Assembly: GCF_019443445.1 (NCBI RefSeq)
Contig: NZ_CP080378.1
Location: 4,340,001 to 4,404,000, forward strand
From: Massilia sp. PAMC28688
Lineage (GTDB): Bacteria; Pseudomonadota; Gammaproteobacteria; Burkholderiales; Burkholderiaceae_D
Reading direction: 5' to 3'
DNA length: 64,000 nucleotides
Below the pieces are notes generated by a model. That model ran no database searches. It was not told where the DNA came from and saw nothing but the letters and a program-made list of their open reading frames with translations. The position numbers were made by a program, and so were the translations under genes. This document shows positions 52,818 to 63,110 of this stretch, in pieces; positions within the stretch are counted from its first letter, which is position 1, and every line of letters starts with the position of its first letter.

Positions 52818-53531
52818 TCATGCGCCCGTTGAAAGCTGGCGCAAGTGCTTGCTAAAGAATGCGTCGGTCCGCTGGTTCGCCAAGGTCGCCGCTTCGGCGC
52901 TGTAATGGCTGCCGTTGACGCGGGCAAAGGCATGGTCCTGGCCGGGGTAGATGAACAGTTCCACGTTCTCCTTGGGCGTCGCCGCCACGCGGATTTTTTC
53001 CTGCGCCGGCTTGGGAATGTACTGGTCTTCTTCGGCCAGGTGAATCATCAGCGGGCAAGTGACCTTGCTCATTTCGCTGATGTAGTCGCTGGTGCGTCCA
53101 CCGTAATAGGACACGGCCGCATCCGGACGGTTACGGGCCGCTGACAGGAACGTCATCAAGCCGCCCAGGCAAAATCCCATCACCCCGATCTTGCCGCTGG
53201 CGCCGGAAATGCTGCGTGCCCGTCCCATGGTGGCGGCAATGTCGCGCACTCCGGCCTCGATGTCGAACGCCTTCAGGTACGCCATCGCCTGCTCCCATTC
53301 TTCCTTGCTGCCGTCGGTCAGCTCGACGCCTGGCTGCAGGCGCCAGAACAGGTCGGGCGCCACCGCGATGTATCCCTTGGCGGCCAGCGCATCGCAATGG
53401 GCGCGAATGTCGGCATTGATCCCGAAGATCTCCTGAATCACAACGATGGACGGAGCATTCTCCGCTTCGGGCCGCGCCATGTACGCCTCAAAACTGCCAT
53501 CCGGGGTGTCGATGGTGATACGTTCGTGCAT
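52818..53531 (-). CDS. Dienelactone hydrolase family protein
   Basis: The 237-residue alpha/beta hydrolase has the oxyanion region VVIQEIFGINADIRAHC, the nucleophile Cys in GVMGFCLGGLM, a catalytic Asp in LAEEDQYIP and His in GQDHAFARV. This is the Cys-Asp-His triad of dienelactone hydrolases. The true substrate is unknown; the family also includes general esterases. GGAG lies before ATG 53531. It is convergent with def, 11 bp apart. No aromatic degradation genes are nearby. Confidence 0.9.
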   Translation of the reverse strand: MHERITIDTPDGSFEAYMARPEAENAPSIVVIQEIFGINADIRAHCDALAAKGYIAVAPDLFWRLQPGVELTDGSKEEWEQAMAYLKAFDIEAGVRDIAATMGRARSISGASGKIGVMGFCLGGLMTFLSAARNRPDAAVSYYGGRTSDYISEMSKVTCPLMIHLAEEDQYIPKPAQEKIRVAATPKENVELFIYPGQDHAFARVNGSHYSAEAATLANQRTDAFFSKHLRQLSTGA

Positions 53532-53563
53532 GAGAAACTCCTTGTCAAATGGAGGGCCTGCTA

Positions 53564-54478
53564 TCAGATTTCGGAAGCGGGGCGCTCCGACGCCAGCCGG
53601 TCGGCCAGCAGGATGATGTCGTCGCGCATGGCGAGGCGCTCGATCCACGGCGCGGGTATGTCCTGCACGCCGTAGTAGGCGCCGCACAGCTGGCCACAGA
53701 TGGCAGCCGTAGTATCGGCATCGTCACCGAGGTTTGCCGCCAGCAGCACGGCCTCCTTGAAAGAATTGGTACGCCAGAAGCACCACAGCGCCGCTTCAAG
53801 CGATTCAACCGCATAGCCGCTGCCCTTGATCTGTTCCTCGGTCTTGTCCACGTAGGCGCCCGTTGCCAGGGGCTGCACCTTGGCGCTGAGCTGTTCGGGC
53901 AGCACCGGTTGCATGACGTCGGCCTTGGTCCGTCCGTGCAGGGCCGCCCTTAGCTGCAGCGCGAATAGTTTGGAGCACTCGATCGCTTCTACGGCTGCAT
54001 GGGTCACGCGCGTGCTCTCGGCGGCATGCCGCAGCAGTACTGCTTCATCGTCTGCGTAGAACATGGCAACCGGTGCCAGCCGCATGAGCGCCCCATTGCC
54101 GGCAGTGGACGGGTCGTCCGAACCTGCGAAGGGATCTCTGGTCGATTCATAGCGGCGCAGTGCGGCCGCCGTCGTGTTGCCGATGTCGAAGCATGTGCCG
54201 GTGCTGCTCATGTAGCCGTTGTTGCGCCAGTTGCAGTAGCGCTCCATCTGGTCGGCCGGATCAAAGCCGCCGCGCTCGAGCAGGCTGTGGGCCAGGCACA
54301 GCGCCATCGAGGTATCGTCCGTCCACTGGCCAGGCTGCAGCTTGAACGGTCCCCCGCCCACCATGTCCACCACTTCCGGGAATGATCCGCGCGGCTTGAA
54401 TTCAACGGTCGTGCCAATGGCGTCGCCGCAGGCGAGGCCCAACAGTGCGCCGCGGTAGCGGCCTTGCTCAGTAATCAA
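53564..54478 (-). CDS. ADP-ribosylglycohydrolase family protein
   Basis: The 304-residue protein has the DraG/ADP-ribosylglycohydrolase pattern: N-terminal GALLGLACGDAIG, the first metal motif WTDDTSMAL, an ID.GN-type motif (FDIGNTTAAALRRYE), GNGALMRLAPVA, and the C-terminal metal site LGDDADTTAAICGQLCGA. It should hydrolyse ADP-ribose linked to protein or another group, depending on two magnesium ions. DraG would control nitrogenase, but no nif genes are present, so general ADP-ribose removal is more likely. Confidence 0.92.
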   Translation of the reverse strand: MITEQGRYRGALLGLACGDAIGTTVEFKPRGSFPEVVDMVGGGPFKLQPGQWTDDTSMALCLAHSLLERGGFDPADQMERYCNWRNNGYMSSTGTCFDIGNTTAAALRRYESTRDPFAGSDDPSTAGNGALMRLAPVAMFYADDEAVLLRHAAESTRVTHAAVEAIECSKLFALQLRAALHGRTKADVMQPVLPEQLSAKVQPLATGAYVDKTEEQIKGSGYAVESLEAALWCFWRTNSFKEAVLLAANLGDDADTTAAICGQLCGAYYGVQDIPAPWIERLAMRDDIILLADRLASERPASEI

Positions 54479-54573
54479 CGCTAGCTCCTTCCATGGGAAT
54501 GGTTGCGAACCGAAGGTTCAGCGCCAAACCATAGCAGAAACATAACGGCAGCGGCGCGCGGACCGCCAATCAA

Positions 54574-55320
54574 TCAGAAGGTCTCTTCCGGTCGCAGATA
54601 ACGCCATTGTCCAACCGGCAAGTCGCCCAGCTTGACCTTGCCAATCCGCACGCGCTTGAGGCCAATGACCTTCAAGCCCACCATGTCGCACATGCGGCGG
54701 ATCTGGCGCTTCTTGCCTTCTTTTAGCGTAAAGCTGAGCTGGTCATCGTTCTGCCAGCGCACCTTGGCCGGCAGCAGCGGCTTGCCATCCATCCACAGGC
54801 CAAAACACAGCTTTTTCAGGTCAGCGTCAGGCAGCTTGCCTTCCTTGGTGTACTGCACGCGCACCAGATATTCCTTTTCCACCGACGTGGTTTCGCCGAT
54901 GAGGGTTTTCGCCACGCGCCCGTCCTGGGTCAGCACCAGCAGGCCCACCGAATCAATGTCCAGTCGTCCGGCCGGCACCAGGCTGCGCAACTGCGTTGGG
55001 TGGAATACCTCGGTGGAGGGATCTTCGGCCCAGTGGTTCTCGGGCTTGATCAGCGCGACCGCCGGCGTGTAGCCATCTTCGGCCTGGCCGCTCACATAGC
55101 CCATCGGCTTGTTGATCAGGACCGTCACGCGCTTGGACTGTTCGGCCGCAGCCTGGCGTTCCACCGTGATGTGCTGGTGCGGCAGCACCTTGCTGCCCAG
55201 TTCCGACACCACCTGGCCATCCACCCGCACCCAGCCGCGCGCAATCCATTCATCGGCTTCGCGGCGCGAAGACAGGCCAAGCTCGGACATGCGCTTGGAA
55301 AGCCGTACTAGTTCACTCAT
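54574..55320 (-). CDS. RluF/RluB-type 23S rRNA pseudouridine synthase
   Basis: The 248-residue enzyme has an N-terminal S4 RNA-binding domain (LGLSSRREADEWIARGWVRVDG), followed by the RsuA/RluB/E/F-type catalytic domain with catalytic Asp in GRLDIDSVGLLVL. The motifs LINKPMGYVS, EKEYLVRV and GKKRQIRRMCDMVGLKVIGLKR are also present. Overall it is closest to RluF-like enzymes, which isomerise uridines in 23S rRNA, but the exact target cannot be assigned from this sequence. Confidence 0.9.
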   Translation of the reverse strand: MSELVRLSKRMSELGLSSRREADEWIARGWVRVDGQVVSELGSKVLPHQHITVERQAAAEQSKRVTVLINKPMGYVSGQAEDGYTPAVALIKPENHWAEDPSTEVFHPTQLRSLVPAGRLDIDSVGLLVLTQDGRVAKTLIGETTSVEKEYLVRVQYTKEGKLPDADLKKLCFGLWMDGKPLLPAKVRWQNDDQLSFTLKEGKKRQIRRMCDMVGLKVIGLKRVRIGKVKLGDLPVGQWRYLRPEETF

Positions 55321-55340
55321 AAATCACTTTATAAAAATCG

Positions 55341-57923
55341 TCATACCTTGAGCGCTTCCAGCAGATCCGTTTCAAGCTGGATCTGGGTGCGCGAATTGTT
55401 CAGTGTGGGGCCATCGACCAGGAACACGTCTTCGACCCGCTCGCCCAGTGTCATGATCTTGGCCGTATGCAGGCTGATGCGGTAGCGCGTGAGTACGCTG
55501 GCGATCGAATACAACAGCCCCGTGCGGTCATTGGCCGCAATCGACAGCAGATAGTACTGGCCCCGTTCATCCGGCCGCAGGTCCACGGTCGGCGTCATGG
55601 GGAAGGTGCGCGACAGGCGCGACAGGCGCCCGCGCGTGGGCGCCGGCAGCGGGGCCGGATTGGTCAGCAGCTCGCATACTTCATGTTCGATCAGGCTGAT
55701 GATGTCGCGGTAGCTCTTGGCAAAACTCTGCTCCGTCACCAGGAAGGTGTCGAGCGCGTAGCCATGGCGCGTGGTGTGGATCTTGGCGTCGAGGATGCTG
55801 AAATTCTTGCGGTCGAAATAGCTGCAGATGCGCGCGAACAGGTCCGGCTGGTCCTGCGTGTACACCACCACCTGCAAGCCTTCCCCGATTGGCGCCAGGC
55901 GGCATTTGACCACCGGCTTGCCGCTGTCCATGCGGTCCCACAGGCAGCGCGTCTGCCAGGCGATGTCGGAGGCATCGTGGCGCAGGAAGTAGGCCACATC
56001 GAGCTGCTGCCACAGCTTGTCGTGCGCGTTGGCGTGCAGGCCGTAAAGGCGCAGCGTTGCCATGGCTTCTTCCTGGCGGTTCTTCAGTTCGCGGTCGGCC
56101 GAATGCTCTTCGCCGCCCAGCACGCGCAGGGTGATGCGGTACAGGTCCTCGAGCAGCTTGGCCTTCCACGCATTCCATACCTTGGGACTGGTGCCGCGAA
56201 TGTCGGCCACCGTCAGCAGGTACAGGGCCGTCAGGTGGCGTTCATCCTTGACCGTTTTGGCAAAGGCGCCGATGACGTCCGGGTCGGACAGGTCCTGCTT
56301 TTGCGCCACCTGCGACATGGTGAGATGGTGCTCCACCAAGAACACCACCAGCTCGGTGTCGGCGCTGCCGATGCCGTGGTCTTCACAGAACTGGGCCACG
56401 TCCATGGTGCCGAGCTTGGAATGGTCGCCCCCGCGCCCCTTGGCAATGTCGTGGAACAGGGCGCCCACAAACAGCAGCCAGCGGCGCGGGAAGTTGGCAA
56501 TGAGCTGGCTGCAGAACGGGTATTCGTGCGCATGCTCGGTCATGGTAAAGCGGCGCATGTTCCGCACCACCATCATGATGTGCTGGTCGACGGTGTACAC
56601 GTGGAACAGGTCGTGCTGCATCATGCCCACGATGCGCCGGAAGTTGGGCAGGTAGCGACCCAGGATGCTGGTGTCGTTCATGCGGCGCAGCGCATGCACC
56701 AGCCCCACCGGCGCCTGCAGGATGCGCAAGAACAGGGCACGGTTGACCGGGTCTTCGCGGAACTTGGCGTCGATCTCGAAACGCGCGTGCCACAGTGCGC
56801 GGATGGTGCGCGCCGTCATGCCCTTGATGTGAGGGCGCTCGGTCATGAGCAGGAATACCTCCAGCACGGAGGAGGGCGTGGTGACAAAGGTGTCGTCGTC
56901 GGCGATGTCGATGAAGTCGTTGACGTCGTTGAAGCGCTCGTTAATCGGCACCACCGAGCAGCTTTGCGGGAATAGCTGCGCCTCGATATTTTGCAGCATG
57001 ATGGTGTTAAGCTGCGTGACCGTCTTGGCGGCCCAGTAGTAGCGCTGCATCAGGTACTCGCTGGCGCGGCGCATGTTGATGCCTTCCCCGGTCGCCTTCA
57101 GTCCAAAGCTCTCTGCAATCGGGGTCTGCACGTCAAACACCAGCCGGTCTTCGCGCCGCCCCGTGTGCAGGTGCAGGCGAATGCGAATATCCTTGAAGGC
57201 GCGCTCCTTTTCCATCAGCTGGCGCGCCTCGGTCTGGGTGATCAGGCCGCGCGTGGCCAGCTGGCCCCAGGAATTAGCCAGCCCCGCCGCCTTGGCCACC
57301 CACAGGATCACCTGCAGGTCGCGCAGGCCGCCCGGGCTTTCCTTGACGTTCGGCTCCAGGCTGAATGCCGTGTCTTCGTACTTGGCATGGCGCAGCCGCA
57401 TTTCGGCCGCCTTGGCGTTGAAGAAGGCTTGCGGGTCGAGCGCTGCCTGGTAGCGTTCCTGCAGTTGTTCAAACAGATCGGCGTCGCCCGTCACAAGGCG
57501 CGCTTCGAGCAGGCTGGTTTGCACCGTGATGTCGGCCTTCGACTCGCTCATGCACTCGTCCACCGTCCGGATGCTGCTGCCAATTTCCAGGCCCAGGTCC
57601 CACAGCATCTGCACCAGCTCTTCGAGCTTGCAGGTGGTGGCAGCGTCGGGCGGCTCGCCCAGCAAGATGAGGACATCGATGTCGGAACCGGGAAACAGCT
57701 CGCCGCGCCCGTAGCCGCCCACACCGACCAGCGCCGTATTGGCGGGCAGGCCAAGCGAGTCCCACGCTTCGGTCAGCACCGCGTCCACGCTCTGGCGCAG
57801 GCAGCGCAGGAATTTTTCCGGCATGCCCTCGCTGCGGAAGGCATCCACCAGCACTGCGCGCTCGGCCTTGAGGCGCTGCTTGAGCAGGTCGCGCAGCTGG
57901 ACCTTGAGCGCGGCGGCGGTCAT
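55341..57923 (-). CDS. glnD: Bifunctional [protein-PII] uridylyltransferase
   Basis: GlnD uridylylates PII proteins when glutamine is low and removes UMP when it is high, making it the main nitrogen sensor. The 860-residue protein has the nucleotidyltransferase domain ([19 protein letters not shown]), a PII-uridylyltransferase helical domain, an HD hydrolase domain ([15 protein letters not shown]), and two C-terminal ACT domains ([31 protein letters not shown]). It starts 3 bp after the map stop, so both are in one operon. Confidence 0.97.
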   Translation of the reverse strand: MTAAALKVQLRDLLKQRLKAERAVLVDAFRSEGMPEKFLRCLRQSVDAVLTEAWDSLGLPANTALVGVGGYGRGELFPGSDIDVLILLGEPPDAATTCKLEELVQMLWDLGLEIGSSIRTVDECMSESKADITVQTSLLEARLVTGDADLFEQLQERYQAALDPQAFFNAKAAEMRLRHAKYEDTAFSLEPNVKESPGGLRDLQVILWVAKAAGLANSWGQLATRGLITQTEARQLMEKERAFKDIRIRLHLHTGRREDRLVFDVQTPIAESFGLKATGEGINMRRASEYLMQRYYWAAKTVTQLNTIMLQNIEAQLFPQSCSVVPINERFNDVNDFIDIADDDTFVTTPSSVLEVFLLMTERPHIKGMTARTIRALWHARFEIDAKFREDPVNRALFLRILQAPVGLVHALRRMNDTSILGRYLPNFRRIVGMMQHDLFHVYTVDQHIMMVVRNMRRFTMTEHAHEYPFCSQLIANFPRRWLLFVGALFHDIAKGRGGDHSKLGTMDVAQFCEDHGIGSADTELVVFLVEHHLTMSQVAQKQDLSDPDVIGAFAKTVKDERHLTALYLLTVADIRGTSPKVWNAWKAKLLEDLYRITLRVLGGEEHSADRELKNRQEEAMATLRLYGLHANAHDKLWQQLDVAYFLRHDASDIAWQTRCLWDRMDSGKPVVKCRLAPIGEGLQVVVYTQDQPDLFARICSYFDRKNFSILDAKIHTTRHGYALDTFLVTEQSFAKSYRDIISLIEHEVCELLTNPAPLPAPTRGRLSRLSRTFPMTPTVDLRPDERGQYYLLSIAANDRTGLLYSIASVLTRYRISLHTAKIMTLGERVEDVFLVDGPTLNNSRTQIQLETDLLEALKV

Positions 57924-57926
57924 GAC

Positions 57927-58757
57927 TTAAGCGGCAACGGCCGCTTGGGCTTCGGTGATAAAGGCCGGTGGCGGCGGCGAGCCGGCCGACAGCGTCAGCA
58001 CTTCGTAGCCGGTCTCGGTCACCAGGACCGTGTGCTCCCACTGGGCCGAAGGCTTGCGGTCCTTGGTCTTGACGGTCCAGCCGTCGCCCATGTGGCGAAT
58101 GTCGCGCCGGCCGGCGTTGATCATCGGCTCGATGGTGAAGATCATGCCCGCTTCCATGCGCTCGAGCGTGCCCGGGCGGCCATAATGCAGCACCTGCGGC
58201 TCTTCGTGGAACACCCGGCCGATGCCGTGACCGCAGAATTCGCGCACCACGCTGTAGCCATTCTTTTCGGCGTGCTGCTGGATGGCGTGGCCAATGTCGC
58301 CCAGGTGGGCACCCGGCTTGACCTTGGCAATGCCCAGCCACATGCATTCGTACGTCACTTCCGACAGGCGCTTGACCAGCTGCGAGGGCTCGCCAATGAA
58401 GAACATGCGGCTGTTGTCGCCATGAAAGCCGTCCTTGATGACGGTGATGTCCAGGTTGACCACGTCGCCGTTCTTGAGTACCTTTTCGTCCGGAATGCCG
58501 TGGCAGATGACGTCATTGACCGAGGTGCAGATGGATTTTGGATACGGCGTGTAGCCGGGCGGGCAGTAGTTAAGCGGCGCCGGGATTGAGCCTTGCACGT
58601 TGACCATGTATTCATGGCACAGGCGATCGAGTTCACCCGTGGTGACGCCGGCTTTGACAAAAGGGGTGATGTAATCGAGCACTTCGGAGCCAAGGCGGCC
58701 GGCAATGCGCATCCCTTCAATTTCTTCGGGAGTTTTGATGGAGATAATGTCGGACAT
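57927..58757 (-). CDS. map: Methionine aminopeptidase type I
   Basis: Methionine aminopeptidase removes the initiator Met from proteins with small second residues. The 276-residue product has the pita-bread fold with metal ligands in NLDITVIKDGFHGDNSRMF, GHGIGRVFHE and FTIEPMINAG, and the substrate-site His in NDVICHGIPDE. The start at MSDIISIKT (58757) matches the family; an upstream extension to 58919 lies in the promoter region. It is divergent from rpsB, as usual in proteobacteria, and continues into glnD. Confidence 0.96.
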   Translation of the reverse strand: MSDIISIKTPEEIEGMRIAGRLGSEVLDYITPFVKAGVTTGELDRLCHEYMVNVQGSIPAPLNYCPPGYTPYPKSICTSVNDVICHGIPDEKVLKNGDVVNLDITVIKDGFHGDNSRMFFIGEPSQLVKRLSEVTYECMWLGIAKVKPGAHLGDIGHAIQQHAEKNGYSVVREFCGHGIGRVFHEEPQVLHYGRPGTLERMEAGMIFTIEPMINAGRRDIRHMGDGWTVKTKDRKPSAQWEHTVLVTETGYEVLTLSAGSPPPPAFITEAQAAVAA

Positions 58758-59072
58758 AGGTGGCAATCGGCTCAAAAAAGATGACAGATGTGTAACGGCA
58801 CGTAACAGCGGCACAACCTTGCCTGGTGCCCGTGCAAATATGTTGCCATTATAAGTGATGTGGCTTGCAAGGGTGTAGGCCAGGGCGGCGCAGCAGGCCG
58901 CCGCCGGAGCGATCGCCACTCTTGAACATTTACCCGATTCCGGTTAGAATGCCGGGTTGCTTGGGTGTGGTAATGCCCAATCAGACAATATTTTGTTAAA
59001 TCGCGAGTCCGGTCGCAAAGGGTGCCGACAATGGTGACTGACCGGATTCCAGACCCAACCCTGGAGATTCAA
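58758..59072. promoter_or_regulatory. Divergent map/rpsB control region
   Basis: This 315-bp region has a rpsB promoter at 58922-58950. A TATAAT for the opposite map direction lies on the minus strand at 58855-58850, about 93 bp before the map start; its -35 is weak. About 120 bases of rpsB leader (58951-59072) probably contain the S2 repression site known in other bacteria, but no specific structure was recognised. Confidence 0.6.
58922..58950 (+). promoter_or_regulatory. Sigma70 promoter of rpsB
   Basis: TTGAAC (58922-58927) and TAGAAT (58945-58950) are 17 bp apart, a strong match for a housekeeping promoter. The ATG of rpsB is about 115 bases downstream. Confidence 0.8.
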
Positions 59073-59819
59073 ATGTCCGTAACAATGCGTGAAATGCTGG
59101 AAGCCGGTGTCCACTTCGGTCACCAAACCCGTTTTTGGAACCCAAAGATGGCACCGTTCATCTTCGGTCACCGCAACAAGATCCACATCATCAACCTCGA
59201 AAAGACGATGGGGATGTATCAGGAAGCCATGAAGACGATCAAGCAGGTCGCTGCCAACCGCGGCACCATCCTGATGGTCGGCACCAAGCGCCAGGCGCGC
59301 GACATCATCGCTGCTGAAGCTGCCCGCGCCGGCGTGCCTTTCGTTGACCAGCGCTGGCTGGGCGGCATGCTGACCAACTTCAAGACCATCAAGACCTCGA
59401 TCAAGCGCCTGAAGGACATGGAAGCCCAGATCGAAGACGGTTCGGTCGAGAAGCTGTCGAAAAAAGAAGGCCTGATGTTCCAGCGCGAAATGGTCAAGCT
59501 GCAAAAGTCCATCGGCGGCATCAAGGACATGGGCGGCGTTCCTGACGCAATCTTCGTTGTCGACGTTGGCTACCACAAGGGCGCCATCACCGAAGCCGGC
59601 AAGCTGGGCATTCCAGTGATCGGCATCGTCGATACCAACCACTCGCCAGAAGGCGTGACCCACGTCATCCCGGGCAACGACGACTCCTCGAAAGCGATCA
59701 TGCTGTACGCCCGCGGCGTCGCTGATGCGATCCTGGAAGGCCGTGCCAATTCGTCCAACGAAGTGATGGACATGGTCAAGTCGTCCGACGAATTCGTCGA
59801 AGTGTCCGAGCAGGCTTAA
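59073..59819 (+). CDS. rpsB: Small ribosomal subunit protein uS2
   Basis: uS2 sits on the 30S platform side and is needed for late assembly. The 248-residue product matches the family from [21 protein letters not shown] through [20 protein letters not shown] and [14 protein letters not shown]. The start at 59073 has CTGGAG nine bases before; an in-frame extension to 59022 is leader. rpsB-tsf is a conserved pair; here a terminator-like attenuator separates them. Confidence 0.98.
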   Translation: MSVTMREMLEAGVHFGHQTRFWNPKMAPFIFGHRNKIHIINLEKTMGMYQEAMKTIKQVAANRGTILMVGTKRQARDIIAAEAARAGVPFVDQRWLGGMLTNFKTIKTSIKRLKDMEAQIEDGSVEKLSKKEGLMFQREMVKLQKSIGGIKDMGGVPDAIFVVDVGYHKGAITEAGKLGIPVIGIVDTNHSPEGVTHVIPGNDDSSKAIMLYARGVADAILEGRANSSNEVMDMVKSSDEFVEVSEQA

Positions 59820-59863
59820 ATTCTCCGGCGGCCGGGTTCGTCCCGGGCTCCGCCGCAGTGATC

Positions 59864-59894
59864 AAAAGGGGTAGCGTCTGCTCCCCTTTTTTTT
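59864..59894 (+). terminator. Attenuator/terminator between rpsB and tsf
   Basis: AAAAGGGG pairs with CCCCTTTT around an 11-base loop, and the T run extends to eight. It lies 44 bp after the rpsB stop and 33 bp before the tsf ATG. Partial readthrough would set the S2 to EF-Ts ratio; no strong promoter for tsf is visible in the gap. Confidence 0.85.
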
Positions 59895-59927
59895 AAACAG
59901 AATGCGTAACAATCTTAGGAGAAACAC

Positions 59928-60836
59928 ATGGCAGCGATTACAGCAGCGATGGTAGGCGAACTGCGTCAGAAGACTGATGCACCAATGATGCAGTGCAAGA
60001 AGGCACTGACCGAGGCGGACGGCGACATGGCCCGTGCGGAAGAAATCCTGCGCGTCAAGCTCGGCACCAAGGCTTCCGGCGCAGCGTCGCGCATCACCGC
60101 CGAAGGCGTGGTAGCGATCTACACGGCCGGCGGCGTTGGCGCCCTGGTCGAAATCAACAGCGAAACCGACTTCGTTGCCAAGAACGATGACTTCCTGGCC
60201 CTCGGCAATGCTGCCGCGCGTCTCGTAGCCGAGCACAACCCGGCTGACGTTGCCGCCCTGCTGGCCCTGCCGCTCGACGGCAAGACCCTCGATGAAGTGC
60301 GCCTGGCCCTGATCGGCAAGATCGGCGAGAACATGACCATCCGCCGCTTCCAGCGTTTTGAAACCGCTGCCAAGCTCGCTTCGTACATGCACAACTCGCG
60401 CATCGGCGTGCTGGTAGAATTCGACGGCCCGGACGAGCAGGTTGGCAAGGATCTGGCCATGCACATCGCCGCCATGAAGCCGGCCGCGCTGTCGTCGGAC
60501 CAGGTGCCGGCTGAACTGATCGAGAAAGAGCGTTCGGTCGCTGCCCTGAAGGCCCAGGAAGATGCGGACAAGGCCGTTGCCGAAGGCAAGCCGGTGCAGT
60601 CGCCGGAAATCCTGGCCAAGCGCCTGGAAGGTTCGATCGCCAAGTACCTGAAGGAAGTCTCGCTGCTGAACCAGATGTTCGTTAAGAACGACAAGCAGTC
60701 GATCGAGCAGATGCTGAAAGAAAAGAACACCACCGTGAAAGCGTTCACGATGTATGTGGTGGGCGAGGGCATCGAGAAGAAGCAGGACGACTTTGCAGCA
60801 GAAGTGGCTGCACAAATGGCTGCCTCGAAGCAGTAA
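59928..60836 (+). CDS. tsf: Elongation factor Ts
   Basis: EF-Ts exchanges GDP for GTP on EF-Tu. The 302-residue protein has the N-terminal UBA-like domain ([19 protein letters not shown]), the [10 protein letters not shown] motif contacting EF-Tu, the two core domains, and the C-terminal module with KQSIEQML. An AGGAG ribosome site precedes the ATG. It lies between the rpsB attenuator and a strong terminator. Confidence 0.98.
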   Translation: MAAITAAMVGELRQKTDAPMMQCKKALTEADGDMARAEEILRVKLGTKASGAASRITAEGVVAIYTAGGVGALVEINSETDFVAKNDDFLALGNAAARLVAEHNPADVAALLALPLDGKTLDEVRLALIGKIGENMTIRRFQRFETAAKLASYMHNSRIGVLVEFDGPDEQVGKDLAMHIAAMKPAALSSDQVPAELIEKERSVAALKAQEDADKAVAEGKPVQSPEILAKRLEGSIAKYLKEVSLLNQMFVKNDKQSIEQMLKEKNTTVKAFTMYVVGEGIEKKQDDFAAEVAAQMAASKQ

Positions 60837-60846
60837 AGTAGCAAAG

Positions 60847-60869
60847 CGGGCCGCAAGGCCCGTTTTTTT
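60847..60869 (+). terminator. Rho-independent terminator after tsf
   Basis: CGGGCC pairs with GGCCCG around a GCAA tetraloop, followed by seven T. It lies about 10 bp behind the tsf stop. Confidence 0.93.
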
Positions 60870-60939
60870 AATCCAGCGGCTTGATTGAGTCCCTGGGGAA
60901 CTACCCGAATACAATCTGTCATTTATTGGAGCCCTGCAC

Positions 60940-61656
60940 ATGTCGAAACCAGCCTATAAACGCGTCCTTCTGAAACTGTCCGGCGAAGCACTGATGGGCG
61001 ACGACGCGTACGGCATCAACCGCGCCACCATCGAGCGCATGGTGGCCGACGTGGCGGAAGTGGCCAAGGCGGGTGTGGAACTGGCAGTGGTCATTGGCGG
61101 CGGCAACATTTTCCGCGGTGTGGCTCCCGGGGCGCAGGGCATGGACCGCGCCACCGCCGACTACATGGGCATGCTGGCCACGGTCATGAATGCGCTGGCC
61201 CTGGCCGACGCCATGCGCCACGTGGGCATCACGGCGCGCGTGATGTCAGCCATCGGCATCGAGCAGGTGGTCGAGCCTTACGTGCGTCCCAAGGCATTGC
61301 AGTACCTGGAAGAAGGCAAGGTCGTGGTGTTTGCGGCCGGCACCGGCAATCCATTCTTTACCACCGATACGGCAGCTGCCTTGCGCGGCTCGGAAATCAG
61401 CGCCGAAATCGTGCTCAAGGCAACCAAGGTCGATGGCGTTTATACTGCCGATCCAAAGAAGGACCCGAACGCCACGCGCTACGAGTCGATCACCTTTGAC
61501 GAAGCCATTTCCAAGCATCTGCAGGTCATGGACGCCACCGCCTTTGCGCTGTGCCGCGACCAGAAGCTGCCGATCAAGGTGTTTTCCATCGTCAAGCCGG
61601 GCGCCCTGATGCGTGTCGTCATGGGCGAGGACGAGGGTACACTGGTACACGTTTAA
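60940..61656 (+). CDS. pyrH: Uridylate kinase
   Basis: UMP kinase phosphorylates UMP to UDP and is allosterically regulated by GTP and UTP. The 238-residue protein shows the amino-acid-kinase fold ([63 protein letters not shown]). A TACAAT -10 lies at 60910 with a weak -35 at 60885 (19-bp spacing), so it has a probable promoter of its own after the tsf terminator. frr follows after 43 bp. Confidence 0.97.
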   Translation: MSKPAYKRVLLKLSGEALMGDDAYGINRATIERMVADVAEVAKAGVELAVVIGGGNIFRGVAPGAQGMDRATADYMGMLATVMNALALADAMRHVGITARVMSAIGIEQVVEPYVRPKALQYLEEGKVVVFAAGTGNPFFTTDTAAALRGSEISAEIVLKATKVDGVYTADPKKDPNATRYESITFDEAISKHLQVMDATAFALCRDQKLPIKVFSIVKPGALMRVVMGEDEGTLVHV

Positions 61657-61699
61657 TTTTCACTAGTCACATTCACTAGTACAGCTACAGGAGAGCAGC

Positions 61700-62260
61700 A
61701 TGACTATCGCCGACGTCAAGAAGAGTGCGCAGGAGCGCATGAACAAGTCGATCGAGACCCTCAAGGCCGATCTGGCCAAGGTGCGCACGGGCCGTGCCCA
61801 CACGGGTATCCTGGACCACATCATGGTCGAATACTACGGTTCGCCAACGGCGCTGACCCAGGTGGCCAACGTGACCCTGATCGATGCCCGCACCATTGGT
61901 GTGCAGCCATTTGAAAAGAAGATGCTGACCACGGTTGAAAAAGCGATCCGCGATTCCGACCTGGGCCTGAACCCGTCGGCGCAGGGCGACATCATCCGCG
62001 TGCCAACCCCGGCCCTGACCGAAGAGCGCCGCAAGGAAATGGTCAAGCTGGTCAAGGGCGAGGCGGAAGATGCGAAAATTGCTATCCGTAACATTCGCCG
62101 CGATGCCAACGAATCGCTCAAGAAGCTCGTCAAGGACAAGGCCGTGTCGGAAGACGACGAGCGCCGCGCCTCCGACGAAATCCAGAAGCTGACCGACAAG
62201 TTTGTGGTCGATGTCGACAAGCTGGTGGTAGAGAAGGAAAAGGAAGTGCTGACGGTCTAG
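61700..62260 (+). CDS. frr: Ribosome recycling factor
   Basis: RRF splits post-termination ribosomes together with EF-G. The 186-residue protein matches the family ([21 protein letters not shown] at the start of domain [42 protein letters not shown]). A CAGGAGAG ribosome site lies before the ATG. Two short direct repeats CACTAGT lie between pyrH and frr. A terminator follows the gene. Confidence 0.98.
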   Translation: MTIADVKKSAQERMNKSIETLKADLAKVRTGRAHTGILDHIMVEYYGSPTALTQVANVTLIDARTIGVQPFEKKMLTTVEKAIRDSDLGLNPSAQGDIIRVPTPALTEERRKEMVKLVKGEAEDAKIAIRNIRRDANESLKKLVKDKAVSEDDERRASDEIQKLTDKFVVDVDKLVVEKEKEVLTV

Positions 62261-62280
62261 CCGCTGCCAGCATTTCCCAG

Positions 62281-62312
62281 GCGTGGAAGAGGGCAGCTTC
62301 TTCCACGCTTTT
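62281..62312 (+). terminator. Terminator or attenuator between frr and uppS
   Basis: GCGTGGAAGA pairs perfectly over 10 bp with TCTTCCACGC and is followed by four T and a G. It lies 20 bp after the frr stop, so uppS may be partly separated from the translation genes. Confidence 0.75.
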
Positions 62313-62357
62313 GCCAGTCATCCAGCACATTTGCAGCAAAACCGTTAGCCCGCATTT

Positions 62358-63110
62358 ATGATATTCAAGAGTTCGACGACAGCTGTACCGGAAGTGGCCA
62401 CCGTGCCGCGCCATGTGGCCATCATCATGGATGGCAATGGTCGCTGGGCAACGAAGCGCTTCCTGCCGCGCGTAGCCGGCCACGTCAAGGGCGTGGAAGC
62501 CGTGCGCGACGTCGTGGAAGCCTGCGCCCTGCGCGGCGTCGAGTACCTGACCCTGTTTGCCTTTTCGTCCGAAAACTGGCGCCGCCCCGAGGAAGAAGTG
62601 TCGCTGCTGATGAAGCTATTCGTCACTGCCCTTGAGCGCGAAGTGTCCAAGATGCATGCGAACAATATCCGCCTGAAGGTGGTGGGTGACTTGTCGCGCT
62701 TTGACAGCAAGCTGCAGGACATGATTGCCAATGCCGAGCGCCGTACCGCCAACAACACGCGCCTGACGGTCTCGATCTGCGCCAACTACGGCGGACGCTG
62801 GGACATCATGCAAGCGACCAGCAAGATGATCGCGGCCAATCCCGGCATCACCAATTTTACCGAAGAGCAATTGTCGGAGCACCTGGCCATGGCCTACGCG
62901 CCCGAGCCGGACCTGTTCATCCGCACCGGCGGCGAACAGCGCATTTCCAACTTCCTGCTGTGGCAGCTGGCATACTCCGAGCTGTACTTCAGCGATACCT
63001 ACTGGCCCGATTTTTCGATCGCCTCGCTCGACGAAGCGATTGCCTCGTACCAGAGCCGCGAGCGCCGTTTCGGGCGCACGGGCGACCAACTAGCCGAGAA
63101 TAAGACTTAA
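62358..63110 (+). CDS. uppS: Undecaprenyl diphosphate synthase
   Basis: UppS condenses isopentenyl diphosphate with farnesyl diphosphate to make the C55 carrier for cell wall synthesis. The 250-residue enzyme has the substrate Asp motif [10 protein letters not shown], the structural [29 protein letters not shown], and the C-terminal [22 protein letters not shown] with the GxQ-type magnesium site. Its stop is directly followed by the cdsA ATG. Confidence 0.98.
   Translation: MIFKSSTTAVPEVATVPRHVAIIMDGNGRWATKRFLPRVAGHVKGVEAVRDVVEACALRGVEYLTLFAFSSENWRRPEEEVSLLMKLFVTALEREVSKMHANNIRLKVVGDLSRFDSKLQDMIANAERRTANNTRLTVSICANYGGRWDIMQATSKMIAANPGITNFTEEQLSEHLAMAYAPEPDLFIRTGGEQRISNFLLWQLAYSELYFSDTYWPDFSIASLDEAIASYQSRERRFGRTGDQLAENKT

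Noticed and set aside
58758..58919. Upstream extension of map by 54 codons
   Set aside because: It covers the map/rpsB promoter region; the family N-terminus starts at 58757.
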